From UBA7359 sp964523895 (lineage in GTDB: Bacteria; Pseudomonadota; Gammaproteobacteria; Eutrophobiales; Eutrophobiaceae): 64,000 bases of DNA. Location: positions 1 to 64,000 of the forward strand of contig CAZGBJ010000008.1 of the NCBI GenBank assembly GCA_964523895.1, given 5' to 3'. The first letter of the stretch is position 1. Each line of letters opens with the position of its first letter. Both the position numbers and the translations under genes were made by a program. Shown piece after piece: positions 8,727 through 16,610 of this stretch. The notes under the pieces were generated by a model. It saw only the letters and a program-made list of their open reading frames with translations, was not told the origin of the DNA and made no database searches.

Positions 8727-9014
8727 ATGGCGAACGAAGGTTATCACGAACCGATAGAAGAACTTACCGACGAAACCAGAGATATGCATAGAGCGATTAC
8801 TTCTCTGATGGAAGAGCTCGAGGCTGTTGATTGGTACAATCAGCGAGTAGATGCCTGCAAGGATGACGAATTAAAAGCAATCCTTGCACATAATCGAGAT
8901 GAAGAGAAAGAACATGCCGCAATGGTACTTGAATGGATTCGACGACAAGATTCATCATTTGACAAAGAACTAAAAGATTATTTGTTTACCGACAAAGAGA
9001 TTGCGCATAAATAG
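8727..9014 (+). CDS. Encapsulated-ferritin-like (EncFtn family) protein without an encapsulin neighbour
   Basis: 95 residues, two-helix half-ferritin of the EncFtn family. The core MEELEAVDWYNQRVDA (about 28-43) and HNRDEEKEHAAM (55-66) is very close to Rhodospirillum rubrum EncFtn as I remember it. The ferroxidase ligands map to Glu30, Glu60 and His63. EncFtn forms decameric rings that oxidise Fe(II), and it normally works inside an encapsulin shell. Here the protein ends soon after YLFTDKEIAHK, with no obvious C-terminal encapsulin-targeting peptide. The next gene is a DUF1059-type protein, not an encapsulin. The ATG at 8727 has a good GAGGAAA site. Family membership is confident. The working partner is unknown. 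Confidence 0.88.
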   Translation: MANEGYHEPIEELTDETRDMHRAITSLMEELEAVDWYNQRVDACKDDELKAILAHNRDEEKEHAAMVLEWIRRQDSSFDKELKDYLFTDKEIAHK

Positions 9015-9124
9015 TAAATACATAGCAAGTCATTTAACTCTACCGTTTTATACTCTGTTTTTTTACTCCACTATGTATAAAACGGCCGGTTAACTAAGAC
9101 GTTTAATTAATAACAGAAACTAAA

Positions 9125-9361
9125 ATGAAAACAATGAATTGTAAACAACTTGGCGGAGCCTGCGAGTTAGAGTTTCATGCGGAAACTTTTGACGAGGTTG
9201 CACAAATGAGCAGAGATCATGGTATGGAAATGTTTCAAAAAAAAGACCAGGCGCATCTTGAAGCGATGTATAAAATGCAGGCAATGATGAATGATTCAGA
9301 AGCAATTAAAAACTGGATTGCTGATAGAAAAAAGGAATTTGAAGAGTTACCTGAAAAATAG
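9125..9361 (+). CDS. Small DUF1059-type protein
   Basis: 78 residues, hydrophilic. The N-terminal motif MKTMNCKQLGGACELEF has two cysteines (residues 6 and 13), followed by a helical charged region containing MSRDHGMEMFQKKDQAHLEAM. This pattern matches the DUF1059 family, which has no established function. It lies about 110 bases downstream of the EncFtn-like gene on the same strand, with a possible separate promoter between. The two cysteines and the Met/His-rich stretch could bind metal, but this is inference only. Confidence 0.75.
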   Translation: MKTMNCKQLGGACELEFHAETFDEVAQMSRDHGMEMFQKKDQAHLEAMYKMQAMMNDSEAIKNWIADRKKEFEELPEK

Positions 9362-9497
9362 CTAGCTAAATTGAGCAAAATTTGCCTACCAAGCCGCACT
9401 TCATACAAAGTTAACACATAAAAATTTCATTAAAACATGCCCATAGCGTGTTGATTCGCTTATAATACCGCGCATTTTCAGGTCAGGAGTTCATTCA

Positions 9498-10337
9498 ATG
9501 AAATTGGATGCGGCACAATTCAGGAATTGGGATCGTAAGGCAATTACCCTGCTCGGCATGTCCGGCGTGGGGAAAACGCGTCTCGCCTGTCTGTTACGTA
9601 ATGCACACTGGTTTCATTATTCTGGTGACTATCGGATTGGTACACATTACCTGAGTGAAGCCATGTCGGATAATGTTAAACAAAAAGCCATGCAGGTTTC
9701 ATTATTGAAGAAATTATTGTTATCCGATTCGATCACGGTTAATAATAATATTTCTGTTGATAATCTAAAAGCCGTTTCTACTTTTCTTGGTCAGCTGGGT
9801 GATCCGGAAAAAGGCGGGCTTGGCTTACGAGAATTCAAACGCCGTCAAAATTTGCATCGTGAAGCAGAAATTTCTGCCATGCTGGACGTGCCTGACTTTA
9901 TTAAACGATCACATGATGTTTATGATTATAGTCACTTCATCAACGATGCGGGCGGTAGTCTATGCGAATTAGAGAATGAGTCAGTACTAAAAACATTGGC
10001 TGAGAATACGTTGATTATTTATATCAGAGCTACCGAGCAGGATGAAGTTGAATTAATTAAACGTGCAAAACAAGCGCCAAAACCACTGTATTACCGAGAA
10101 GCATTTCTGGATGAACAACTGGAAATATATCTTGAAGAAAATAATCTGGCATATGCAGCACTGATTGATCCAAACGATTTTGTACGCTGGGTTTTTTCAC
10201 GACTTTTTTATAATCGTATTCCTCGCTATCAGGCAATAGCTGATGAATATGGTTATACATTAAGTACCAATGATATTTCTAAAGTGAAAAGTGAAACTGA
10301 TTTTCTTGCTTTGATTGAAAAACAACTTAGTCAATAA
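9498..10337 (+). CDS. P-loop ATPase of unknown function upstream of metA
   Basis: 279 residues. A Walker A motif (LLGMSGVGKTRLA, about residues 18-30) is near the N-terminus. A plausible Walker B-like or hydrophobic strand with Asp-Ala-Gly-Gly follows (FINDAGGSLCEL). No membrane segment or signal peptide is seen. I do not recognise a named family. It reads like a conserved cytoplasmic ATPase/kinase-like protein. It ends 20 bases before metA on the same strand, so cotranscription is likely. A link to methionine synthesis is suggested only by position. The ATG at 9498 has a good AGGAGT site. Confidence 0.75.
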   Translation: MKLDAAQFRNWDRKAITLLGMSGVGKTRLACLLRNAHWFHYSGDYRIGTHYLSEAMSDNVKQKAMQVSLLKKLLLSDSITVNNNISVDNLKAVSTFLGQLGDPEKGGLGLREFKRRQNLHREAEISAMLDVPDFIKRSHDVYDYSHFINDAGGSLCELENESVLKTLAENTLIIYIRATEQDEVELIKRAKQAPKPLYYREAFLDEQLEIYLEENNLAYAALIDPNDFVRWVFSRLFYNRIPRYQAIADEYGYTLSTNDISKVKSETDFLALIEKQLSQ

Positions 10338-10357
10338 ACAATTGAGAGAAATAATAG

Positions 10358-11431
10358 ATGCCACTCGTAGCTAATAGCAACTTACCCAGTTTTGAAAGAC
10401 TGAGGCAGGATGGAGAAACAATCCTTGCTGCTGATCAGGCTTTGCAACAGGATATACGCGAATTACACATCGGTCTGTTGAACATGATGCCGGATACGGC
10501 GTTAGAAGCGACTGAGCGTCAATTCTTTCGTCTTATTGGTGAGAGTAATCAAATTGCACAATTTTATTTGCATCCGTTCACCTTGAAAGAACTGGATAGA
10601 GGTGCTGAAGGCAAATCCCATATTGAACAATATTATCAAAGCTTTGAACAAATCAAGCAACAGGGTCTTGATGCGCTCATTATTACAGGCGCAAATATGG
10701 TTGGCAGCGAACTGGCAGAGCAACCTTTTTGGAAACCATTAAATGAAGTATTGGAATGGGCTTATGAGAATGTAACTTCAACATTATGTTCATGCCTGAC
10801 GACACATGCTGTTTTGCAATTTCGTTATGATCAAAAACGAAAGCCCCTGGCAGCAAAACGCTGGGGTGTTTATTCACATCGTGTCGTTGATAGAAAACAT
10901 CCTTTGGTTACTGGCGTCAATACACGATTTGATGTTCCGCATTCTCGATTTAATGAAGTTTTTCCAGAGCAATTTAATACGGCAGGTTTAAAAATTCTCG
11001 TGGAAAGCGAAGATAAAGATGTGCATCTCGCTGTCAGCGAAGATGGATTCCGCCTGGTATTTTTCCAGGGACACCCGGAATATGATTCGATTAGTTTGAT
11101 GAAAGAATATAAACGCGAAGTCGGTCGTTATATCAAAGGCGAAACCAAAATCTACCCGCCATTTCCAGAGAATTATTTTTCTTTGAAATGTCAGACTGTT
11201 CTGGAAGAATATCAGGATAAGCTAAATTTAGTCTTGAAACAGGATGCTGAAGCGCCAGAATTCCCCGAAGAGCTAATTATCCCGCATCTGGATAATACCT
11301 GGCATGATACTGCTGAAGCCGTCATTAATAACTGGATAGGCAAAGTTTACCAACTGACTAATACCGACAGACACATCCCTTTCAATAGCGACATTGACCC
11401 AGAGGATCCTTTAGCTTTAAAGGAGACATAG
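10358..11431 (+). CDS. metA: Homoserine O-succinyltransferase (MetA family)
   Basis: 357 residues, a MetA-type acyltransferase that transfers an acyl group from acyl-CoA to L-homoserine in methionine biosynthesis. Family landmarks are LHIGLLNMMPDTALEATERQ (about 36-55), the nucleophile cysteine in TLCSCLTTHAVLQF (about 141-154), and VFFQGHPEYDS with the catalytic His/Glu (about 232-242). The sequence gives MetA rather than the unrelated MetX alpha/beta hydrolase. Acyl donor choice (succinyl versus acetyl) cannot be settled by eye. It follows the ATPase gene by 20 bases and is itself followed by the palindromic element at 11447. Confidence 0.94.
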   Translation: MPLVANSNLPSFERLRQDGETILAADQALQQDIRELHIGLLNMMPDTALEATERQFFRLIGESNQIAQFYLHPFTLKELDRGAEGKSHIEQYYQSFEQIKQQGLDALIITGANMVGSELAEQPFWKPLNEVLEWAYENVTSTLCSCLTTHAVLQFRYDQKRKPLAAKRWGVYSHRVVDRKHPLVTGVNTRFDVPHSRFNEVFPEQFNTAGLKILVESEDKDVHLAVSEDGFRLVFFQGHPEYDSISLMKEYKREVGRYIKGETKIYPPFPENYFSLKCQTVLEEYQDKLNLVLKQDAEAPEFPEELIIPHLDNTWHDTAEAVINNWIGKVYQLTNTDRHIPFNSDIDPEDPLALKET

Positions 11432-11446
11432 AGACTGGGGAAATTT

Positions 11447-11608
11447 AGGAACTTCTAATTAAGTCTGGGTCGAACAGATTGCTGGTTAAAATATTCTGGT
11501 TCAAGGCGTGAAACGCATGTAATAGCAGGGCTATTGCAAAGTTTTACAACGCAGAAACAGGATATTTTAATCGCAAGATGTCGATTCATGACTTAATTAG
11601 AGGTTCCT
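11447..11608. repeat. 162-bp palindromic MITE-like element
   Basis: The ends form a 19-bp inverted repeat with one mismatch: aggaacttctaattaagtc (11447-11465) and gacttaattagaggttcct (11590-11608). The similarity continues inward. Segments such as ttaaaatattctg and caggatattttaa are complementary, and the centre holds aatagc-aggg-ctatt, so the whole element can fold into one long imperfect hairpin. It contains no gene. Structure and size fit a non-autonomous miniature inverted-repeat element inserted between metA and cspA. No clear target duplication is visible. Confidence 0.75.
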
Positions 11609-11777
11609 TAAATAAAGTCATGAAAATATGGATGATTTATAGAAAATCAAGTATATTTCGGGCTTACTAATCTATTGCACTATTTCCAGCATTTTCAGTA
11701 GTCCTGCTTCATCCTGTAAATTGCCGAATGAGTATTAGCAATTAGATTTTTTCATTAAAAAGATAGAGGTTATTTAC

Positions 11778-11981
11778 ATGGCTACAGGTTCTGTTAAATG
11801 GTTTAACGACTCAAAAGGTTTTGGTTTCATTTCACCTGACGACGGCAGCTCAGATGTATTTGTTCATTTCTCTGCAATTGCTGCTGATGGTTTTCGTTCA
11901 CTGACTGAAGGTCAAAAAGTAAGTTATCAGGTTGAAGATGGTGCTAAAGGTCCTCAAGCAAGCCAGGTAACAACCGAATAA
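11778..11981 (+). CDS. CspA-family cold-shock protein
   Basis: 67 residues, a single cold-shock domain. RNP1-like KGFGFISP (about 13-20) and RNP2-like DVFVHFSAI (about 26-34) bind single-stranded nucleic acid and melt RNA secondary structure. Length is typical of CspA proteins. The 169-base stretch between the palindromic element and the ATG is AT-rich and long enough to be the extended 5' leader seen for cold-inducible csp genes, but the transcription start is not determined. The ribosome site AGAGGT precedes the ATG. An intrinsic terminator follows. An RRM protein gene downstream forms an RNA-chaperone cluster. Confidence 0.96.
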   Translation: MATGSVKWFNDSKGFGFISPDDGSSDVFVHFSAIAADGFRSLTEGQKVSYQVEDGAKGPQASQVTTE

Positions 11982-12006
11982 ATAGTGTACTAGTTCGTTA
12001 TTTTCT

Positions 12007-12034
12007 AAAACCCTCAACACATTGTGGGGTTTTT
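12007..12034 (+). terminator. Terminator after the cold-shock gene
   Basis: aaaaccc (12007-12013) pairs with gggtttt (12027-12033) around a short loop and runs into a T tract. It lies about 26 bases after the cold-shock gene stop codon. Confidence 0.75.
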
Positions 12035-12087
12035 GATTTGTCCAACTTCACTGATGTATTTATACATCATTAACCAGAGAGATTACA

Positions 12088-12360
12088 TTGAAGAAAATTT
12101 TCGTTGGAAGTTTACCTGAGAACGCGACAGAGAATTCTGTCACTGAACTATTTACTGAATTTGGTAAAGTGCGTTCTATACATTTGGTTCAAGATGTTTT
12201 CACCAGAACATGCAAAGGTTTCGGTTTTATTGAAATGGAAGGTCATGAAGCAAGGGCGGCAATTGCCGGACTTGATGGAAAGATGTATGAAGGCAAACAA
12301 CTCAAGGTAAAATTTGAAGAAGTTCGCGACAAAGGCGGTAAAGGGAAACGACGAAGATAA
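12088..12360 (+). CDS. RRM-type RNA-binding protein
   Basis: 90 residues forming one RNA recognition motif: RNP2 KIFVGSLP (about 3-10) and RNP1 CKGFGFIEM (about 43-51). A basic tail rich in Lys, Arg and Gly (GGKGKRRR) follows. It resembles the small bacterial single-RRM proteins that are often cold-regulated. The start is TTG at 12088, since no ATG precedes the RNP2 strand in frame. An AGAGAG ribosome site lies upstream. It is downstream of cspA but beyond a terminator, so it may have its own promoter. Confidence 0.92.
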   Translation: MKKIFVGSLPENATENSVTELFTEFGKVRSIHLVQDVFTRTCKGFGFIEMEGHEARAAIAGLDGKMYEGKQLKVKFEEVRDKGGKGKRRR

Positions 12361-12435
12361 GCCTTCCCTGTTTAATCTTCACTATGAAACAGAGAGTAAT
12401 TTAATTCTTTATTTCATTCCACTTTGGGAAGAATG

Positions 12436-12987
12436 ATGTTGATTTATATGGAACGACAAAATAACCATAAGATATTATTGTTATTTTTATCGGCTGTCCT
12501 ATTAAGTTTGGCTGCTTGCGACAATCAATCGGAAACCGCTGAAAATAACGAAACAATCTCTATTGTCACTGAAATAGAGACATCTGTTAAAGAGAACACC
12601 CCCCCCGCTGACGAAGTCATTATTGAAAACAAGAGTTATTTATTTGATGTTACCAATCATAGCATTGAGGAATTTCAGGCATTATTAACAAGAGCTGAAG
12701 AAGTCTCTCAAGCACCATCTAACGATTTTGGCGATCTTAAAATTGTCATGGTTATTCATGGACCTGACATAGATTGGTTTACCCAGAAAAATTATGAACA
12801 CAATCGACAATTAATAGATTTAGCAGCCCGTCTTGATGCTTATGATATTATTGACATGAAAGTGTGTGAACAAACTATGTTTGCCAGAGGCGTTGAACGG
12901 GAAGATATTCCGCCCTTTATTGAATCTGTTCCTTTTGGTCCTACAGAAATAAAAAACCGACTTCGAGATGGTTATATCAATCTTTGA
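12436..12987 (+). CDS. Putative lipoprotein with a DsrE-like domain
   Basis: About 183 residues. A signal peptide ends in the lipobox LSLAAC, so the mature protein should be lipidated at Cys and anchored in a membrane. An acidic low-complexity linker follows. The C-terminal domain includes LKIVMVIHGPDIDWFTQK, LAARLDAYDIIDMKVCEQTM and the end region VPFGPTEIKNRLRDGYINL, as in DsrE/DsrF-like folds. One cysteine sits where many DsrE proteins have a sulfur-carrying Cys. Starts at 12433, 12436 and 12448 are all possible. 12436 was chosen for its distance from GGGAAG, while 12448 would give a more typical signal peptide. Function unknown. Confidence 0.7.
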   Translation: MLIYMERQNNHKILLLFLSAVLLSLAACDNQSETAENNETISIVTEIETSVKENTPPADEVIIENKSYLFDVTNHSIEEFQALLTRAEEVSQAPSNDFGDLKIVMVIHGPDIDWFTQKNYEHNRQLIDLAARLDAYDIIDMKVCEQTMFARGVEREDIPPFIESVPFGPTEIKNRLRDGYINL

Positions 12988-13015
12988 TACAAACTTACAT
13001 GCATGAGAGATAACT

Positions 13016-13519
13016 ATGTCTAAACAAGAAAAATTACTTCAAATGACTGTTTTAATGACACCAGACATGGCCAACTTCTCAGGGAATGTTCATGGAGGCT
13101 CAATATTGAAATTGCTGGATCAAGCGGCATTCGCCTGTGCTGCTCGCTACTGCAAAAGTTATGTGGTTACCTTATCACTCGATCAGGTTACATTTAACCA
13201 GTCTATAAAAGTAGGAGAACTGGTAACTTTTCACGCACATGTCAATTACGTTGGCAATAGCTCGCTTGAAATAGGCGTTAAGGTGATAGCAGAAAATCTG
13301 GAATCAAATGAGAAGCGGCATACTAATTCCTGTTATTTCACTATGGTAGCCATGGGAAAAGATGGCAAATCTATCAAGGCTCCAAAACTTGAAATAAATA
13401 ATGAGATTGAACAAAAGTTTTACGATGCAGCATTGATGCGCAAGGAAATGCGCAAGGAAATTAATAGCAAAAACAAGGAATTTACTGCTGATATTCCTAA
13501 CTATAGTGCAGATTTTTAA
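13016..13519 (+). CDS. Hotdog-fold acyl-CoA thioesterase
   Basis: 167 residues, single hotdog domain of the cytosolic acyl-CoA hydrolase (YciA/BACH-like) type. The characteristic segment FSGNVHGGSILKLLDQAAFA (about 21-40) carries the substrate-binding and catalytic Asp. VTLSLDQVTFNQSIKVGELV follows. It hydrolyses acyl-CoA to free acid and CoA, but chain-length preference is not readable. The C-terminal tail is charged (RKEMRKEINSKNKEF). It is transcribed toward the convergent thiL operon and ends about 30 bases before thiL's stop. Confidence 0.88.
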   Translation: MSKQEKLLQMTVLMTPDMANFSGNVHGGSILKLLDQAAFACAARYCKSYVVTLSLDQVTFNQSIKVGELVTFHAHVNYVGNSSLEIGVKVIAENLESNEKRHTNSCYFTMVAMGKDGKSIKAPKLEINNEIEQKFYDAALMRKEMRKEINSKNKEFTADIPNYSADF

Positions 13520-13546
13520 AAACTGGAAATAACGCTGAATTAAAAA

Positions 13547-14506
13547 CTAATTAAAATGACGATAAGCGTTAGACTTAATTTTATAAAGCTCATCATTTTT
13601 ATTAATTAAACTGAGTTTTGTCGCCTGCTTATTAATTGAGCCAATACAATGAATCGGACAAATCAATGCTAATTCATCGACTACTGTCTCAGGTATACTG
13701 TTTGGTAATGTAAAACATAGTTCATAATCATCACCACCGGTTAACGCCAATTCAATAGCAATATCTTCATCAAGCTTTTTCAAACTATCCGAATAAGGAA
13801 TTTCAGATAATTTTAATTCAGCTCCGACATTACTTGCCTTTAGCACATGTCCAAGGTCAGCCAATAAACCATCAGATATATCGATGCAACTAGTCGCATT
13901 ATCTCGTAACTCAAGACCTGTTTTTATTCTTGCATCAGGACGGTTTAATCGTTGTATTTCTTTATCTGTTGGCGAAGTGAATAAACGACTATCTTCAGTG
14001 TGTTTTAATGCATATGCGGCAGCACCCAGTTCTCCGGTAACATAAATTAAATCACCAATATTGGCTCCACTACGACGAAGAGACTTACCTTTGGGAGCAA
14101 CACCATGTATCTGCACTGTGATAGATAATGGCCCTTTTGTCAGATCACCACCAATTAGCACTAAAGATTGATCCTGTGCTAATTGATTAAAACTGGATGC
14201 GAATTCTTTTAACCAATCAAGATCTTTATTCGGTAAGGTTAAGGATAAACTAAGCCATCGTGGCAAAGCACCCATAGCCGCTATATCACTTAAATTTACC
14301 GAAAGACTTTTATAAGCAATATCTGCAGCTGAAGAATTTTCAAAAAAATGAACTCCTGAAACAAGAGTATCTGTAGAAATAACTAATTCCGTCTCTTCCG
14401 CAACATTGATAATGGCAGCATCATCACCTATACCTAAAGTGAGATTTCCTTTGCTAGCCGGGTGGGCTTGCTTGAAGTAGTGCTCTATGATTTCAAATTC
14501 ATTCAC
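13547..14506 (-). CDS. thiL: Thiamine-monophosphate kinase
   Basis: About 319 residues. ThiL phosphorylates thiamine monophosphate to the pyrophosphate cofactor using ATP. Family landmarks are GIGDDAAI (near residue 26), STDTLVSGVHF, KSLSVNLSDIAAMGA, LIGGDLTKG and CIDISDGLLADLGH. The start is placed at GTG 14506, five bases after a GGAGG site. The open frame extends to a TTG at 14518, which would place the site inside the gene. It is the last gene of the nrdR-rib-nusB-thiL operon, about 50 bases after nusB. Confidence 0.95.
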   Translation of the reverse strand: MNEFEIIEHYFKQAHPASKGNLTLGIGDDAAIINVAEETELVISTDTLVSGVHFFENSSAADIAYKSLSVNLSDIAAMGALPRWLSLSLTLPNKDLDWLKEFASSFNQLAQDQSLVLIGGDLTKGPLSITVQIHGVAPKGKSLRRSGANIGDLIYVTGELGAAAYALKHTEDSRLFTSPTDKEIQRLNRPDARIKTGLELRDNATSCIDISDGLLADLGHVLKASNVGAELKLSEIPYSDSLKKLDEDIAIELALTGGDDYELCFTLPNSIPETVVDELALICPIHCIGSINKQATKLSLINKNDELYKIKSNAYRHFN

Positions 14507-14555
14507 GGACACCTCCAAAAATGTCGACTATTGGAAGCAAAATAGAGAACATTTG

Positions 14556-15008
14556 TTAGCGACTATTGATTTCAGTGGAACGTAGTTCTCTGGCTACTTT
14601 ATCAAGAATACCGTTGATGTATTTATGTGATTCTTCTGCACCAAATAATTTTGCAAGTTCAATTGATTCATTAACAATAACACGCCAGGGTATTTCAACA
14701 TTATATTTCAGCTCATAACAACCAATATGTAATATTGCTCGCTCGATAGCATCAAGTTCAGCTACAGGTCGATCCAGAAGTTTTGAAATTTGCGCATCAA
14801 GCTCGTCATTACATTTAATCGTTCCTCTTAGTAGAAGCTTAAAGTAATCGATATCTGTTTTTGCAAGTGTTTGTTTGTTATTTTCAAATTCTGCAATGAC
14901 ATCACTGACATCCTTACCTGTCAAAAAACATTGATATAATGCTTGTACAGTATTGCGTCTGGCTTTAATTCTTGCACGCTTGCTGATAGCTGGTGAGGGT
15001 GTACTCAT
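14556..15008 (-). CDS. nusB: Transcription antitermination factor NusB
   Basis: 150 residues, all-helical NusB family. The N-terminal RIKARRNTVQALYQCFLTG and the C-terminal VNESIELAKLFGAEESHKYINGILDKVARE are diagnostic. NusB with NusE (S10) binds boxA RNA to promote antitermination of rRNA operons. The ATG at 15008 overlaps the ribH stop by 4 bases, the classical ribH-nusB arrangement. No anomaly. Confidence 0.96.
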   Translation of the reverse strand: MSTPSPAISKRARIKARRNTVQALYQCFLTGKDVSDVIAEFENNKQTLAKTDIDYFKLLLRGTIKCNDELDAQISKLLDRPVAELDAIERAILHIGCYELKYNVEIPWRVIVNESIELAKLFGAEESHKYINGILDKVARELRSTEINSR

Positions 15009-15484
15009 AATTTTAGCTGTTTTAATACGCCAATCATTTCCAATGCTGCAGATGCAGCTTCAAAACCTTTATTACTTTCTTCATCACCCGCTCTGTCCAT
15101 TGCTTGTTCAGTGTTATCTACTGTTAACACACCAAAGATTACCGGCACACCACTATTCATTGCTAATTGTGAAATTCCATGAGTACATTCATTTGCAATG
15201 AAATCGAAGTGAGGTGTTTCACCTCTGATAATCGCACCTAAAGTGATAACAGCATCATATTCATTTTTATCAAGACATGTTTTTACAGCTACAGGTATTT
15301 CAAAGGCACCAGGGACTTTAATTACGGTTATAGCATCTTTACTAACACCATTTTTTTCAAGACTTTTTATAGCACCATCATAAAGACGATCGACGACAAA
15401 ACTATTAAAACGACTGATAACAATTGCAATCTTGATTGTCCCTTCACAAGATCCTTTTTGTTCAATAATTTTTATATCTGACAT
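15005..15484 (-). CDS. ribH: 6,7-dimethyl-8-ribityllumazine synthase
   Basis: 159 residues, the usual length. It condenses 5-amino-6-ribitylamino-uracil with 3,4-dihydroxybutanone 4-phosphate to lumazine, the penultimate riboflavin step. Motifs are ISRFN, VPGAFEIPVAVK and GAIIRGETPHFDFI with the catalytic His. It typically forms pentamers or 60-meric shells. It is followed by nusB with a 4-base overlap and preceded by ribBA with a 15-base gap. Confidence 0.97.
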   Translation of the reverse strand: MSDIKIIEQKGSCEGTIKIAIVISRFNSFVVDRLYDGAIKSLEKNGVSKDAITVIKVPGAFEIPVAVKTCLDKNEYDAVITLGAIIRGETPHFDFIANECTHGISQLAMNSGVPVIFGVLTVDNTEQAMDRAGDEESNKGFEAASAALEMIGVLKQLKL

Positions 15485-15499
15485 TCTTTAATGTTCTCG

Positions 15500-16609
15500 T
15501 TAATTTACGTACTCAACAACTTCTAAACCAAAGCCAGACAATGCATGAATACGTTTTGGTGCACTAAGCACACGCATTTTTTTAATGCCAAGATCCGAAA
15601 GAATTTGCGCACCTAAACCAATTGTACGAAGATCTCTGCTGTTTTCATCATTTTTATTGCTTTCAGTTTTTTGTTTATTAATTTTATATGACTCTATCTG
15701 ATTTATTAATTCTAATGACTCAAATTGTTGGCAAAGAATAACCAATACGCCTGACTCTTCTTCAGCAAGACGTTTTAACACATCATCCACCGGCCAACCG
15801 CGATCCTTGGCAAGACTGCCGGTTAAATCAGAAATAGGATTTTCTAAATGTACACGGACCAATGTGGGCGTGTCAGGATCAAGTTTTCCTTTAACCAATG
15901 CAAGGTGTATTTTCTTTTCAAGTTTATCCTGATACGCATGCAAAACAAATTCTCCGAATTCAGTAGAAAAATTACATTCAGTCATATGCTCAACTGTTTT
16001 TTCATTTTCTATACGATATCGAATTAGATCAGCAATTGTTCCAATTTTTAGATCATGCTCTTTAGCAATTTTCTCCAGATCGGGACGTCTGGCCATGGAA
16101 CCATCATCATTCAATATCTCGACAATCACTGCGGATTCTTGTAGTCCTGCCAATCGTGCTAAATCACAGCTTGCCTCAGTATGCCCTGCTCTTGATAAGA
16201 CCCCACCGGGTTGCGCCATGATTGGGAAGACATGCCCTGGCTGCACCAAATCGGTTGGCTTTGCCTCTGGTGCTACTGCTTTTTGTATCGTCATCGCACG
16301 ATCTGCGGCAGATATTCCCGTTGTTACACCTTCGGCAGCTTCAATCGATACGGTGAAATTAGTTGAAAAGTTTGAGCTCGATTGACTTGTCATTAAAGGT
16401 AAATTTAATTTACGACAGTGTTCACCCGTCAATGTTAAACAGATTAAACCACGACCATAACGAGCCATAAAGTTAATATCTTCAGATTGCACATGTGATG
16501 CGGCAATAACCAGATCGCCTTCATTTTCACGATCCTCATCATCCATCAAAATAACCATACGACCATTTCGGATGTCTTCAATTAATTCTAATGTTGTGTT
16601 TAGTGACAT
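15500..16609 (-). CDS. ribB: 3,4-dihydroxy-2-butanone 4-phosphate synthase with degenerate GTP cyclohydrolase II-like domain
   Basis: 369 residues. The N-terminal DHBP synthase domain is intact: MDDEDRENEGDL (about 22-33), GHTEASCDLARLAG (about 141-154). The C-terminal third aligns in position with GTP cyclohydrolase II but lacks the zinc-binding cysteine cluster (the SECLTGD...RCDCG type). The equivalent stretch reads VHLENPISDLTGSLAKDRG. It therefore probably makes only DHBP, and GTP cyclohydrolase II activity must come from a ribA elsewhere. This split is known in several proteobacteria as RibB-X type proteins. It starts at ATG 16609, one base after ribE ends. Confidence 0.92.
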   Translation of the reverse strand: MSLNTTLELIEDIRNGRMVILMDDEDRENEGDLVIAASHVQSEDINFMARYGRGLICLTLTGEHCRKLNLPLMTSQSSSNFSTNFTVSIEAAEGVTTGISAADRAMTIQKAVAPEAKPTDLVQPGHVFPIMAQPGGVLSRAGHTEASCDLARLAGLQESAVIVEILNDDGSMARRPDLEKIAKEHDLKIGTIADLIRYRIENEKTVEHMTECNFSTEFGEFVLHAYQDKLEKKIHLALVKGKLDPDTPTLVRVHLENPISDLTGSLAKDRGWPVDDVLKRLAEEESGVLVILCQQFESLELINQIESYKINKQKTESNKNDENSRDLRTIGLGAQILSDLGIKKMRVLSAPKRIHALSGFGLEVVEYVN

Positions 16610-16610
16610 A

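Noticed and set aside
9380..9497. Terminator or small RNA between the DUF1059 gene and the ATPase gene
   Set aside because: No convincing stem-loop with a T tract could be identified by eye.
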